Source of the DNA: Actinostola sp. cb2023
Lineage: Eukaryota; Cnidaria; Anthozoa; Actiniaria; Actinostolidae
Assembly: GCA_033675265.1 (NCBI GenBank)
Contig: JAUJYZ010000084.1
Coordinates: 1-64,000 of the forward strand
Direction: 5' to 3'
Length of the DNA stretch: 64,000 nucleotides
Part shown: one piece after another, positions 27,210 through 38,103 of the stretch
How the letters are laid out: every line of letters begins with the position of its first letter
Numbering within the stretch: position 1 is the first letter of the stretch
Translations under genes and position numbers: made by a program
The notes under the pieces: model-generated
The model's input: only the letters and a program-made list of their open reading frames with translations
Told to the model about the DNA's origin: nothing
Databases searched by the model: none

Positions 27210-27370
27210 AAGAAGGGAGCTGTCACGCCATGTTGAGCCTGCGATCACGCTTGCGGTTATTTCGTGTTTCGTTGTCATAGCAATGAAGACCACCTATGGT
27301 TCAACCGCCATCTTGTGTGGCAAGTTTATTGTGTACGAGTTCTTGACATACTATTTCTGGCGACGAGGAT
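27210..27370 (+). repeat. Short LTR-like segment with polypurine tract and PBS-like motif
   Basis: A purine run AAGAAGGGAGC (27210-27220) directly precedes a 128-bp segment 27221-27348 that begins TGTCA and ends TGACA. This is the layout of a 3' LTR preceded by a polypurine tract. Ten bases further is TGGCGACGAGGAT (27358-27370), which looks like the primer-binding site and leader normally found after a 5' LTR. The LTR identity is inferred from layout; there is no second LTR in the window for comparison. Confidence 0.6.
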
Positions 27371-27379
27371 TATAATACA

Positions 27380-27907
27380 TTTAAATTTAGCCTCGTTTTC
27401 ATGCACCACTGTTTGAATAGTTTCTTCGTTAAATAGAGTAGTACACTTAGTTTGTTTTATCTGTGAGTAATATGTGACTCTCGTAGTGGAAAAAATATAA
27501 TTATTACAGAATTAAACCGAAGTCCCGCTCATGGTCTGATAGTTATTTAGAACTTCTAATTACGGCCTCGTTTTCAAACGTATACCCACCCCTCCCCCCT
27601 TAAAATTTACATAAACTCATTGAGTACACCACCTATTGCTGATGCATTACTATAACGACAGGACCAAGTACGAAACTGTAACTTTTATGGTTTTAATAAT
27701 GTACGATAGGCCTGAAGGTGATTTTCTTTCATACAGCCTCGTTTCCATGTTAAACACCCCTTAAAAGGCCTTATAATTGATTTTTGGTGATGGCTCCATA
27801 TCTGAATCTCATTAGTACATCAAAAGCTTCATCTGTGCCAAATTTGGTGCTTTCTTCACAAAACGAATGATTTTGCTAAAAAATTGGACTTATCCGCCTG
27901 ACTAAAC
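27380..27907. repeat. Right arm of the 0.5-kb inverted repeat
   Basis: Reverse complement of 24041-24567: it begins ATTTAGCCTCGTTTTCATGC and ends TTATCCGCCT. See the left arm for shared blocks. Confidence 0.85.
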
Positions 27908-29240
27908 AGAGATGCTGCTAGAGCCAAGATGACTATCCCACTCCCCCACAGCAAAGACTACAACTTGCTTAGGGAGGGGTAGGGCAAAATGGCAGTAAAA
28001 GTTCTTCTTATCTTTGCTGGATGAAAGTATCAAAGTTGGAATTGGTTAGAAAAAAGGCCAGATTATCAACATAAAAACCCTTTGGGTTTAGATTATGGCT
28101 TAGAAGTTTGCTTAGATGCCAAACGTTGACCACTTGTTTACCGTAAAAAAGGCATTATAACATATTCAATAGTCAACTCACTCTAGACTGCAGACACGCA
28201 ATCATGTAAATATACTGCTGGTCCCTGCTGCACTATTTTACCCCAGGTTTTTTTTTTTTCAGTTTTTTTTTGTGATGGGTTCTCCCGCTAATAAGTGGTA
28301 TGGGTATGTGCCAACTATTAAAACATGGTCAGGTTTTTGAACCTTTCAGCACTGAAACCAACAAGGGTAGCAAATATGGCAATTTACACTGAAACAGGGG
28401 GAGTAAATTGTGGTAGTGCAAAGTGAAACCACCGTTTCACGATTAAACTGGTATGAACATTGCCTTGTTGCACTGAAATAGCGGCTATCATTTCAAAATA
28501 AATTATATAAACCAAACACAGCCATATACTCAACACTTTTTGAAATAGTTTCATGCCGAAATCGAATGTCTTCTTAATAAGGAGACAAGAGTGTTAATTG
28601 ACATGTTTATTCACAACACTTTCGCTCTATTTTATTCACAAGCAACATCAAGTTAACGTCATAACAGATCAAGCGCCTTGCTGTGTGGTTACTCTGTATA
28701 ACCAAAAGGTATAAATCTACAGCTTGCAGCGAGTGTATAAGATCAATCTAAATATTTAAGTTACTGTAGATTTCACTGCAATGAAGAAAAGCGCGCGCTT
28801 CTATCGCTCACTGCTACGTCTCTTGCTTTCCTCACTTTAGAAGTTTTCGTGGATTTTCATGTAAATTAAGTACTGCGTAGATCTGCAATCCATTATTCTG
28901 TACTGGGCTCGTACATCCAAAGGAATTCATGTCGTAAACTTTACAGGATTTCATGCAGAAAGAACCCCAAAGAAAGTTTGAAAAATCGCGCGCATTTTGT
29001 TTGCTAATGCATCATGGGATCTTCATACGGGTACTTTGGAATATTTTCACTTAGGGAGGGGAGAGAAGTTCTTGAATTTTAATTAAAATTGTAATTATTC
29101 CCTTGTAGGGTATTTTTGTATGATTTTACTTTAATTTTTAATACGATTATTCGAGAATTGCAATGTGTAATTCAATTTTAGTTTTGAACTGCTGTATTTA
29201 TTTTTTAAATGAAGAAATAATTTAACTGAGCTACCCCACC
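27908..29240. other. Non-coding stretch upstream of the selenoprotein W gene
   Basis: No gene or clear mobile element is visible. There are T-runs near 28247-28270. The last few hundred bases probably hold the promoter of the downstream gene, but no TATA box or initiator can be assigned with confidence. Confidence 0.4.
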
Positions 29241-29342
29241 CTGTCTCTATTGTCGTCGGCGACGTGTGACACGAGGTTAGTCAGTTCGTAGTGTTCTATT
29301 ATACTAGAGGGTTTCAACATTATTTCTCGTTCTATTTCCACA

Positions 29343-32300
29343 ATGCCAGCCAAAGTTCAAGTTCACGTTGTATACTGGTAAGGAATTGTGTATTTGACGA
29401 ACTCACGAGTATTTTAATTTACAACATTTGGTATTAAAACCAAGGCAAAACAGGCGTTCGCGGGCAATTGAAGTTTATATAAGCGGGAAGCTTAATGTCA
29501 ATTTTCTGAAACTTAGCATACAGATATTCTATCGGTTGTAGTTAACATAATTGATTCAATATCAATTCAATAACTGGTAATTCGAAGTATTTGTGAAGGT
29601 TTTAATCCGCGCGTTGCCGTCAAAATGTGCGTCGTTCGAATCCGTGGAGGGGTGTAATTTTTTTGAAAATATTGATGTCATTTTTTTGATTTTAACATAT
29701 TTTGTAGAACTTTATAGTACCTTGATATTAGGCAGGAAAAAAATGGGTGTTACAGTCTTCGTTTCAGAGATATTTTGCTGTAAAAATCGGAAAATTGGCC
29801 GCCATTTTGAATACCGAGGTGAGACTGGGTACTAATGAGAGTTCGTTTCTTTAAAAATCGCTGCTTTTTGCGCTTTTCAAAAGCAAAAAGCCGTTGAAAA
29901 TCGAAAACATGTTAAGAAAGCTATTTTAGATATCAAATACGGAAAAAATGGATAATATTTCGAAAAAAATGTTTTTTGTGCATAATGTCTGACACTACCC
30001 TGCTAGCAGAGTTTCCTCTTTGGTCAATGGTTTTGTATTTATCTTTTGCTGTATAGGCTTTTGCTTCTGTTTCTTGATCGTCCGAGAGTAAACTCTGCCA
30101 GGATTCGCCACATTTCTCGTTGAGCATGCGCGACGGTTACGTCATGGGTTGCGTAGCGACGACAATGCATAGTTGACTAACGGTAATCAATAAAGTCTTT
30201 TTTTTACAATACTTTATTCCTAGATTTGTACATTCTTCTATTTGGTCAGCAATTAATAAGTTCAGAGGAGTTGTAACGATAGCTAGAGGATTTGCCAGTT
30301 GGGAAACGATTGTCCACTGACTGCGATGTTTTATTCGAACCGCCGTATAATATAAACTGGTAAACATCCAAACACATTCCCACCTTGATTGCCAGTTCTT
30401 GATGTATTGACAGCCTCTCTAATATTCCTCTACGTGAAACAACAGCTCCATCGAAAATAACATTTCGAATCAGTGGACGTACGCCATATTTGTTTGGTAA
30501 CGAAGGCTCAATATTCTAACCAGCGGCAATTCATTAGACTGCGTATACGCATACCGTGGGCTCATTTATAGCCAGATGAAACATGTTTATTTTATGCGTG
30601 CGCCTGTAAACCGGTTTAAACCAGTTTCTATCATCCAAGAATTTGGAAGAAACCGTCGCGCATGCTCAACGAGAAATGTGGCGAATCCTGGCAGAGTTTA
30701 CTCTCGGACGATCAAGAAACAGAAGCAAAAGCCTATACAGCAAAAGATAAATACAAAACCATTGACCAAAGAGGAAACTCTGCTAGCAGGGTAGTCTGAC
30801 ACAGGAGAAATGACTAAAAAAATAAAATGGATCGTTTTCTAAGATTTTGTTTGGAAAATGCATTGGATTGCATGGCAAGGGAGGGGACTTTGCAAAAGGG
30901 AGGTAGAATTTTAAATTGAGCATTGGAAATGTTGTGACCCTCCCCGATGGGAATGAAATTTCCTGACCCTCCCCTTGGGCTTCGCCTAAAATACCAAAAT
31001 ACTCCCTTTTCACTGCCCATTTTTTTCATGGCCCTCCCTTTTCAGGGGCTCAAAAAGTTGTGACAAGTCCCTAGGCGGGGACATAAAACAAATAAATGCC
31101 AGGGCTACTAGAGTAGTGCCCTTCACAGCCGTAACTTGTGTCGCCATGCAAATTCTCTGAAACTCCCAACAAAAGCTCCTTCATTTTCCCCTCCTCCAGG
31201 GAGAAATAAGCATTCAAACCTCCCCAAAAGTCCCCATGCAAACCTGTTTTTGCCGGGTCCCTCTCACCCCTCCTACTGGTACATGTAGGAGTCAAAAACT
31301 ATAGGGTCATTGAATTCCAAATGAGATAGTTAAGAATTTGGATTCTGATTACAAACTATACTTACAGTTATTTTTTGTTTATTTTATATCTGCTAAACCT
31401 TGAGCACGACTCTGACACATGCTTGGGGTCAGGCAGTCTTTATTGCATATATTAATTCTACAAATATAATCAGTTACATATGACTATAATCAGTTAACCT
31501 AGATATATATATGGACGAAGTGCGCCCTCTCACTATATTCTTTTACACATACAGTCATTCTCAAAAAGGTTGTCCATGCAGATGAAAAGACTACACAATA
31601 CTACAATAAAGTCACGTGATTCATTATGTATTCAATTTCTGCACGTGTGGAATTTCAATTTGAGATGCAAAAGTACACAGCATTGTGAGAACTGAATGTA
31701 ATGGCGCTGCATGGTATCAACTCGTAGTTCCGCACGCAGAAATTGAAAACATAATGAATCACATTCATGACTTTATTGTAGTATTGTAGTCGTTTCATCT
31801 GGACAACCTTTTTGAGAATGACTGCATGTATAAATGTACATCATTATTACACAATTAAAGGACATATATGTATTCAGAATCAGGACTACATTGTACATGT
31901 ATACGTACATGTACCTGGTGTGGGTGGGTGGGTAAAAGTATTGCTAGTACATGTAGCTTGTATAACGATAGAGCTAGTACTGCTAGTGCTGATGTAACGT
32001 TAAATAAGGACACTCACTTGCACAACTGCTAAGGATATATCTAAATATATATATATATATATGATTGTGTAATAATCACATGTACATGGATGTGTAGGAC
32101 ACCCATTGAATTGGTTTCCTAACTCTTGTGACCTGATCCTGACCCCAGGCTGAACCTCTCAGTCGGTCTGGGTCTAGATCGATTTATAGTAATCTGATGA
32201 TCGATATCCACATTAAATGTAATGCACCTGCGTACATATTCACATGGAGCTTAATTGCACAATATAATGTATGTAATTTTTTTTTTTCAGTGGTGCATGA

Positions 32301-35300
32301 GGCTACAAGCCCAAGGTATATATCTTGATTTTTATTTTAGTGGGCTATTTTATGCTATTTTTAATACATATTACCCATACCAAAATATTTATATGGGCCA
32401 TATATGGGCCAAGTATGGAAAATATATGGACTTGAATATGGCAAATATGTGGGTAAACTATGGGTTTTATGCGGACAGGTTTATTCCATATATCAAGATT
32501 TTAATATGGAAAAAATATGGGCCATATATAATCCATATATCGGATATATGGGAAATGTACGGAAAATATGCGGAAATATGCGGAACAATTGCGGATTTGG
32601 TCGAGATCCAGATATTTTACAGATATTTTTTATGTGGGAAAAATGCGGCCCGTATATCGGAAAATATATATGACAAAAATAGGGAATATATGCGGAAAAA
32701 ATACGGAAATATACGCGGAAAAAATGCGGAAATATACTGGGAAAAGTATGGATATTTATATGGTAAAAATGCGGCAATATATGTGGCAAAAATGCGGAAA
32801 TATATGCGGAACTAATGCGGAAATATACGGGGTAAATATGGAAATTTATACGGATAAAATGTGCAAATATATATGGAAAAAATAAACCAAAGACGTCCCC
32901 CCCCTGAAAATATACAGCAATAATATGTGGTAAAAATGCGGAACATATATGGGAAAAATGCGGTAAATATATATGGGGAAAATGCGGAAATATATATGGG
33001 AAATATAAGGAAAATACATGAAAAATATACGGCCGAAGTGCGAACATCGTACAAAATGTTGGTGCAGTATAAATACCGATTTAAAACAATAAAAATGTAG
33101 AAAATCACACATTTCACGTCACTGAAACATTTTAATAGCACATAATTCCAATTATTCATTGACAAAACATGATTTTTTGCATTAAAATCGTGTTACTTTG
33201 CCAGTTTTCTCAGTCTACTGTTCGATGACAATGGTTTGTCTTTGACTTTGTTGAGCACACTTGTCAGTCTGAAAAAGACGAAAGAAAGGGTAAAAATCTG
33301 TGAATTAACTGAGTTATAAGATGCAAATATGATTACAAAATGTAATGATTTAACTGATTGAGAGGATTTGATTTGAACAACTCACCTAGCGTGAATTTTC
33401 GTATTTTTCCTTCAGCGAATTGTAGTTGCATGTCATCTCAAAAACGTAAGATAATTCATGAAAATACTGCATTTTCCGTTAGATTTCTTCACAAATAACA
33501 AGAAAAAATGATACTAATGGGATTGTTTAGCAGTTGTTCAAGTCCTTGACATCTCTAGTTGGTAATTTCAGCTAAACAAGCAGTGTTTTCCCTGGTAAAG
33601 AAAGGAGAAACTCTCTCCTACTACAACACCCAACACAGCAATGGCAGACCACCAGCTTTTCCCGCTCTTTTTCATGAACCAATCACAGACTGATTTCTTG
33701 TCATGTGACTATGATGTCATTCAATATGGCGGAAATAAGGGCCATATATGGCCCATGTTGGCCATATATTTTCCATATTTTGTTTTCAGCCCATATTTAT
33801 CCCATATAATAATATCCCATATATTTCCCAGATTTAGACATTCACCATATTTATACCGCATTTATCTTTTCAGCCCATATTTATCCCATATAATAATATT
33901 CCATATATTTCCCAGATTTAACCATTCACCATATTTATACCGCATTTATCTTTTCAGCCCATATTTATTCCATATAATAATATCCCATATATTTCCCAGA
34001 TTTAGACATTCACCATATTTATACCGCATTTATCTTTTCAGCCCATATTTATCCCATATAATAATATCCCATATATTTCCCAGATTTAGACATTCACCAT
34101 ATTTATGCCGCATTTATCTTTTCAGCCCATATTTATTCCATATAATAATATCCCATATATTTCCCAGATTTAGACATTCACCATATTTATACCGCATTTA
34201 TCTTTTCAGCCCATATTTATTCCATATAATAATATCCCATATATTTCCCAGATTTAGACATTCACCATATTTATACCGCATTTATCTTTTCAGCCCATAT
34301 TTATTCCATATAATAATATCCCATATATTTCCCAGATTTAGACATTCACCATATTTATGCCGCATTTATCTTTTCAAGCCATATTTATCCCATATAATAA
34401 TATCCCATATATTTCCCAGATTTAGACATTCACCATATTTATGCCGCATTTATCTTTTCACCCATATTTATTCCATATAATAATATCCCATATATTTCCC
34501 AGATTTATTACTCTGACATATATTTTCCATATATTGTCATTTTAGTCCATATTTATCCCACATATTATCCCACATATTTCCCACATTTCAACACCCAATT
34601 GTAGGATAATTTTCTGCCCATATATTTACCACATATGGTCCCATATATGGGCCTTATATGGGTTTTTATCCCATATTTGTACCGTATATCCAGAAAAACA
34701 GAAAATTTTAGGCCCATATATGGCCCGCATATAGCTGAAGTGTGTCATATATTTTCCATATATGGGCCATATATTACCCATATAAAACACCGACTAAAAT
34801 TTTGGTATGGGTAAATGTTGAACAGAGGTTGTTAAATAAATGCAATAGTATTAAAGTTAAACTCCTCATGTCTTGATACATGTAATATTGCAATAATAAC
34901 ATTTTGAATGTTGATAAAGGTGTCAATAGACAGTTGACTGTATCCTGTATGAGCTGCAAGCTGGAAAATTGGATTTCTTTACTAGTAATACTAGGGGTGT
35001 CGAATGGTCCCCGCAAATTAAAAGTCGGAGTCTTGCAAAATTTCAGTCAAATTTCGAGGGTCTCGAAGTCTCGTTTTTTTCACAAAAAGCCATCTCAGAG
35101 TCTCAAATTTTGAAAACAAAGGAAATCAGTGAAAAAGCATCTCGGGCTCGCCAAAAAATGCCTGGTCTCGGAGTCTTGCAAAGTCTCGCCTTGACCATTC
35201 GGTACCCCTAATACTTGTAAGCATAATTACACCGCTTTGATGGGAACGTTACCAATCCGCTCCTTTTACTCTTTACTTTTTAATGGTGAATCTAAGAGAT

Positions 35301-37974
35301 ATGGTGATTTCTTGTGAAGAGAGCTTTACTATAAATCACATTTATATATAAGACTGATGCAATCCTATGTGCATGCAAGCCCATACATAAAAAAATAGCA
35401 TTTCTTGAATGCAGATGAATTTCCAAAACATTTTTATTTCATTTAGATAGATAGAAATTGTTAATTTAAAATGTTACATAGTAGTATAAACTGGCTTACG
35501 GTACTTTGCAAAACAAAACAATGTAAGATGAAACAATGTGTATCTCTATCTAATTAAAAAAATAATGTCACCCCGTAAACTGAGACTATATTTGAGCTAG
35601 CAATGTTGTATTGTTGTGCGACGGATGCCGTCTTGAATATATTAACAGAGGAAGCTGATAGTCATCTGCGCCATCTTGAAAGGTAGCCGTGCCTTTGCAT
35701 CAAAGTGAGACCAACGGTGACCTTGCAATGATAGAGACATGTGAATAATTGTCCAAGGTGTTAAAAAAGGTCTCTATCATTGCAACTAGGTCACCGTTGG
35801 TCTCCCTTCGATGCAAAGGTACTGCTACATTGTACCTTTCAAGATGGCATAGGGAACTGTGAAGGGGACTAATATTGCATAGTGCATTATTGATGCAGTT
35901 TGAATAAACATAGTATAGATGTATATGGCTTCCTGTGTTAATATATGCTATGTTGCATGTCTCTCAGTTCAACTGAACATTGCTTTAAGCTTGAATCTTC
36001 TCGGTTTACTGTGTGCTTTGATATGATTTCATTTCACACTGTTTTGTTTCCAATTGTTTGTTTCACATTGTTTTGTAAAGTACTGTAAGCCAGATCAATA
36101 CACTCTCGTTTGGAATGATTGTAATCCAGACACTTCCATGATGTTTGATTGAGGTCCACCATGCAGACAAGCCACATATACTTCAACGATACACTTAGCT
36201 TGTATGGTTGTATATATTAAGCTCTTCAATAGAAACAATAATTATGGTATTTGTCATGTACTTTGTTGATTTTCTAGTATGATTTATTAAAGAACGAGCT
36301 CATTGAGGAGTTTGGTGAAGATCAACTAGAAATGGTAAGTTGTTGAAGATATTCCTGGACAAATAATGATGAGATGCAAAACACGAAAATACCCACAGGG
36401 CCAAAAACAAAACTCAAAAAGTATATATTAATTATTACCACACGTAAAACGAAATTCAAAACATACTTTACCCATTTTGTGTGAAATAATTGCTAACTAT
36501 ATTAATTATTAATTTTTTTCATTCAACACTGACATAATTATATGCAAACACATGTACATACTGGCAAGATTCCCTAGCTCGATCCCCCTCTCCCTACCCC
36601 AATACATGAAAATCACAAACTTCAAATCCCAATTAAAACTACATCCTTTGTACCGATTCTTGTTACTTTTAGACTGGGGTAACCGGCCCCACCCCCAGGG
36701 GTTTCCAACTCTTACAAAACCAAACCTTGCTACTGCAAATGTTACAAACGGTGATCTTTAATATAAGTGTGGTTGATGTTTACCAGTAATTATCATTTGT
36801 AATAATTATTGTTCCACAGTCTTATGAGGCAACACCAAATATAACTGAATTATTTGAAGTTTCAGTGAATGGCACTGTTGTTCACGCTAAGAGTGTAAGT
36901 AAACAGATTTATTGAACATAATTGAACAATATTATCACAGTTGTATCTGAATTCAAATCATCCATGGACCTCTTCGTACATGTAGTTTCCCAGAATGCTT
37001 CACGATTCTGCACGTGCAAGTGAGGTCAGGGGGGAAAATATTTAGAATTGATTGTGTATTGAGGAAAATATGACTACTGTATCTAATCAAGAACAGGAAA
37101 AAACTATTTTCTTTGCTTGAGAATTTACATCTATCTTTGTAATTCTTCTTACGCACTTTTAGCGAAAAAGTCTAAGTTTTCTACCGAATTTCTTCATTCT
37201 CTCTTAATATTTTCGATCTATTTTGTACCCTGACCTCGCTTGTGCGTGCAGAATCATGAAGCATTCTGGGAAACTACGAAAAGGTCCATTCAAACATTAA
37301 CCTGCATCACATTCAGTCTAGCAGTGTGTTTAGTCCATGTTGCATTTTGCGATTGAAAACAGCTTTACAATATTCTAAATAAATGCTTGTATCATCAACC
37401 TGGGATTCATTTCTGAAAGAAACCGAGCTTTACTCATGTTCAGGGATGGTACAGAATGGACCTAACACTCAGTTAATAAGAGTTATGTATGGCCCCCAGG
37501 CACTGATATATGATTGCTGTTTCAACGAAGGACATGATGAGAATTTGTTCATATGTGACCGTGACTATTCCAATAAATAATATTCATTTACAGTATGGAC
37601 ACTCGAACCGTGAACACTTAGGTTTTTTCTAACACACATATATAAATTATCGATTGAGCAAATTGATCAGAAAAATGATTTATTTTGATCACTAAGTGTA
37701 TTTAAACTCAATGCTCCATTTGAGAGGCTATGAGGCAATAGAAAGGTCGGAAAAAAAAGTTCGAAAAAAACTTGAAGTGTTCACGGTTCGAGTGTCCACA
37801 CTGTAATCAAAGATTGCAAAAAGTGTCATTATTTTTCCAATTAGAATATAATAATTTTCTATGAGTTCACACATTTAATAATTGTTTATTTTATAGGGTG
37901 GTGATGGGTATGTAGATAACCCAACCAAATTGAAGAAAATCACAGATGCTATCCAGAAAGCTCTTGATGCTTAA
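29343..37974 (+). CDS. SELENOW: Selenoprotein W (five coding exons, Sec encoded by TGA)
   Basis: The joined exons encode 89 residues, close to the 87 of human SELENOW. Exons are 29343-29377, 32291-32315, 36278-36334, 36820-36894 and 37897-37974, all with GT donors and AG acceptors and compatible phases. The start is the ATG at 29343, giving MPAKVQVHVVYC. The redox motif CGAU (residues 12-15) has selenocysteine at the in-frame TGA 32298-32300, followed by GYKPK. Later conserved parts are TPNITELFEV (exon 4) and GDGYVD (residues 66-71, exon 5), ending in TAA. The family has a thioredoxin-like fold and acts as a small cytosolic redox protein that binds glutathione and 14-3-3 proteins. Automatic gene finding would stop at the TGA or miss exon 2. 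A possible donor CAG/GTATAT soon after the stop (38008-38013) suggests the 3' UTR is spliced. I found no SECIS element by eye. Confidence 0.95.
29995..30794. mobile_element. 800-bp TIR element in SELENOW intron 1
   Basis: The ends are CTACCCTGCTAGCAGAG and its inverse, with arms of about 155 bp (29995-30137 against 30652-30794) that match almost perfectly, including GTTGAGCATGCGCGAC at the inner edge. It is flanked by the 7-bp direct repeat TCTGACA (29988-29994 and 30795-30801). The centre is unrelated and non-coding. This is a non-autonomous DNA transposon of unidentified superfamily, distinct from the element at 20070. Confidence 0.82.
31552..31824. mobile_element. TIR MITE in SELENOW intron 1
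   Basis: The left end CAGTCATTCTCAAAAAGGTTG mirrors GTTGTCC/GGACAACC-bearing sequence ending TTTTTGAGAATGACTG on the right, with arms continuing through ACTACAATAAAGTCA. TA precedes the left end; the right flank is CA, probably a mutated TA. A Tc1/mariner-like MITE is the likely class. Confidence 0.75.
32291..32315 (+). other. SELENOW: Selenocysteine microexon of SELENOW (25 nt)
   Basis: The exon follows a long T-run and CAG acceptor and precedes GTATAT. It supplies the third base of Cys12 (split TG/T across intron 1), then Gly-Ala-Sec-Gly-Tyr-Lys-Pro-Lys. The TGA at 32298-32300 aligns exactly with the Sec codon of the CxxU motif. Skipping it would shift the frame, since 25 is not a multiple of three. 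Confidence 0.93.
32367..34800. repeat. 2.4-kb low-complexity fold-back in SELENOW intron 2
   Basis: Both ends carry ACCCATACCAAAAT and its inverse (32374-32390 and about 34795-34810), followed inward by TATATGGGCCATATATGGG. The left arm (to about 33030) is built of degenerate GCGGAAAATATATG words. The right arm (from about 33725) is built of the complementary CATATATTTCCC words. The middle, 33060-33720, is ordinary non-repetitive sequence. The result is a long imperfect inverted repeat with purine-rich and pyrimidine-rich arms. Open frames of up to 186 codons in the left arm are by-products of its composition. Confidence 0.7.
33790..34506 (+). repeat. 84-bp tandem repeat, about 8.5 copies
   Basis: The unit begins CCCATATTTATCCCATATAA and ends CATTTATCTTTTCAG. 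Copies differ by single substitutions, and one late copy has a one-base loss. Because 84 is 3 x 28, one forward frame stays open for 279 codons (33641-34480) as a 28-residue repeat. Its position inside an intron, its low complexity and its place in the larger fold-back argue against a real protein. Confidence 0.9.
34993..35209. mobile_element. Short TIR element (AGGGGTGTCGAATGGTC family)
   Basis: The left end AGGGGTGTCGAATGGTC is mirrored by GACCATTCGGTACCCCT on the right, flanked by direct repeats AATACT (34987-34992 and 35210-35215). The inside repeats the word GTCTCG many times. A fragment of the same family starts near 46289 in ALKBH6 intron 2. Confidence 0.75.
35671..35848. mobile_element. 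Fold-back MITE in SELENOW intron 2
   Basis: GCCATCTTGAAAGGTA on the left mirrors TACCTTTCAAGATGGC on the right. The arms continue through TTTGCATC, GAGACCAACGGTGACC and TTGCAATGATAGAGAC to a short loop around 35750. It is almost fully palindromic and non-coding. Confidence 0.8.
36962..37290. mobile_element. Fold-back MITE in SELENOW intron 4
   Basis: The left arm carries GTTTCCCAGAATGCTTCACG, ATTCTGCACG and GAGGTCAGGG; the right arm repeats them inverted (GCATTCTGGGAAAC, CGTGCAGAATCATG, CTGACCTCG). The outer part reads ATGGACC and GGTCCATT. It contains no coding signal. Confidence 0.75.
37591..37803. mobile_element. TA-flanked MITE in SELENOW intron 4
   Basis: CAGTATGGACACTCGAACCG on the left is the inverse of CGGTTCGAGTGTCCACACTG on the right. 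TA dinucleotides flank both ends (37589-37590, 37804-37805), as expected for Tc1/mariner-type insertion. The element ends about 90 bp before SELENOW exon 5. Confidence 0.85.
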
Positions 37975-38103
37975 TGGAATCATAAAGAGATGAGGAATGT
38001 TTGTGCAGGTATATAAAAGATGAAGTTTAATAATAATAACTAATGTTGCTCAAGTTATATATAGTGCGTTCTCCATAATAATACTTTATTCAAATATACT
38101 TAA

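Noticed and set aside
32255..33165. Open frames of 117-186 codons on both strands (Tyr/Ile/Gly/Lys-rich)
   Set aside because: They follow the ATATGCGGAA word composition, overlap on both strands, and sit in SELENOW intron 2.
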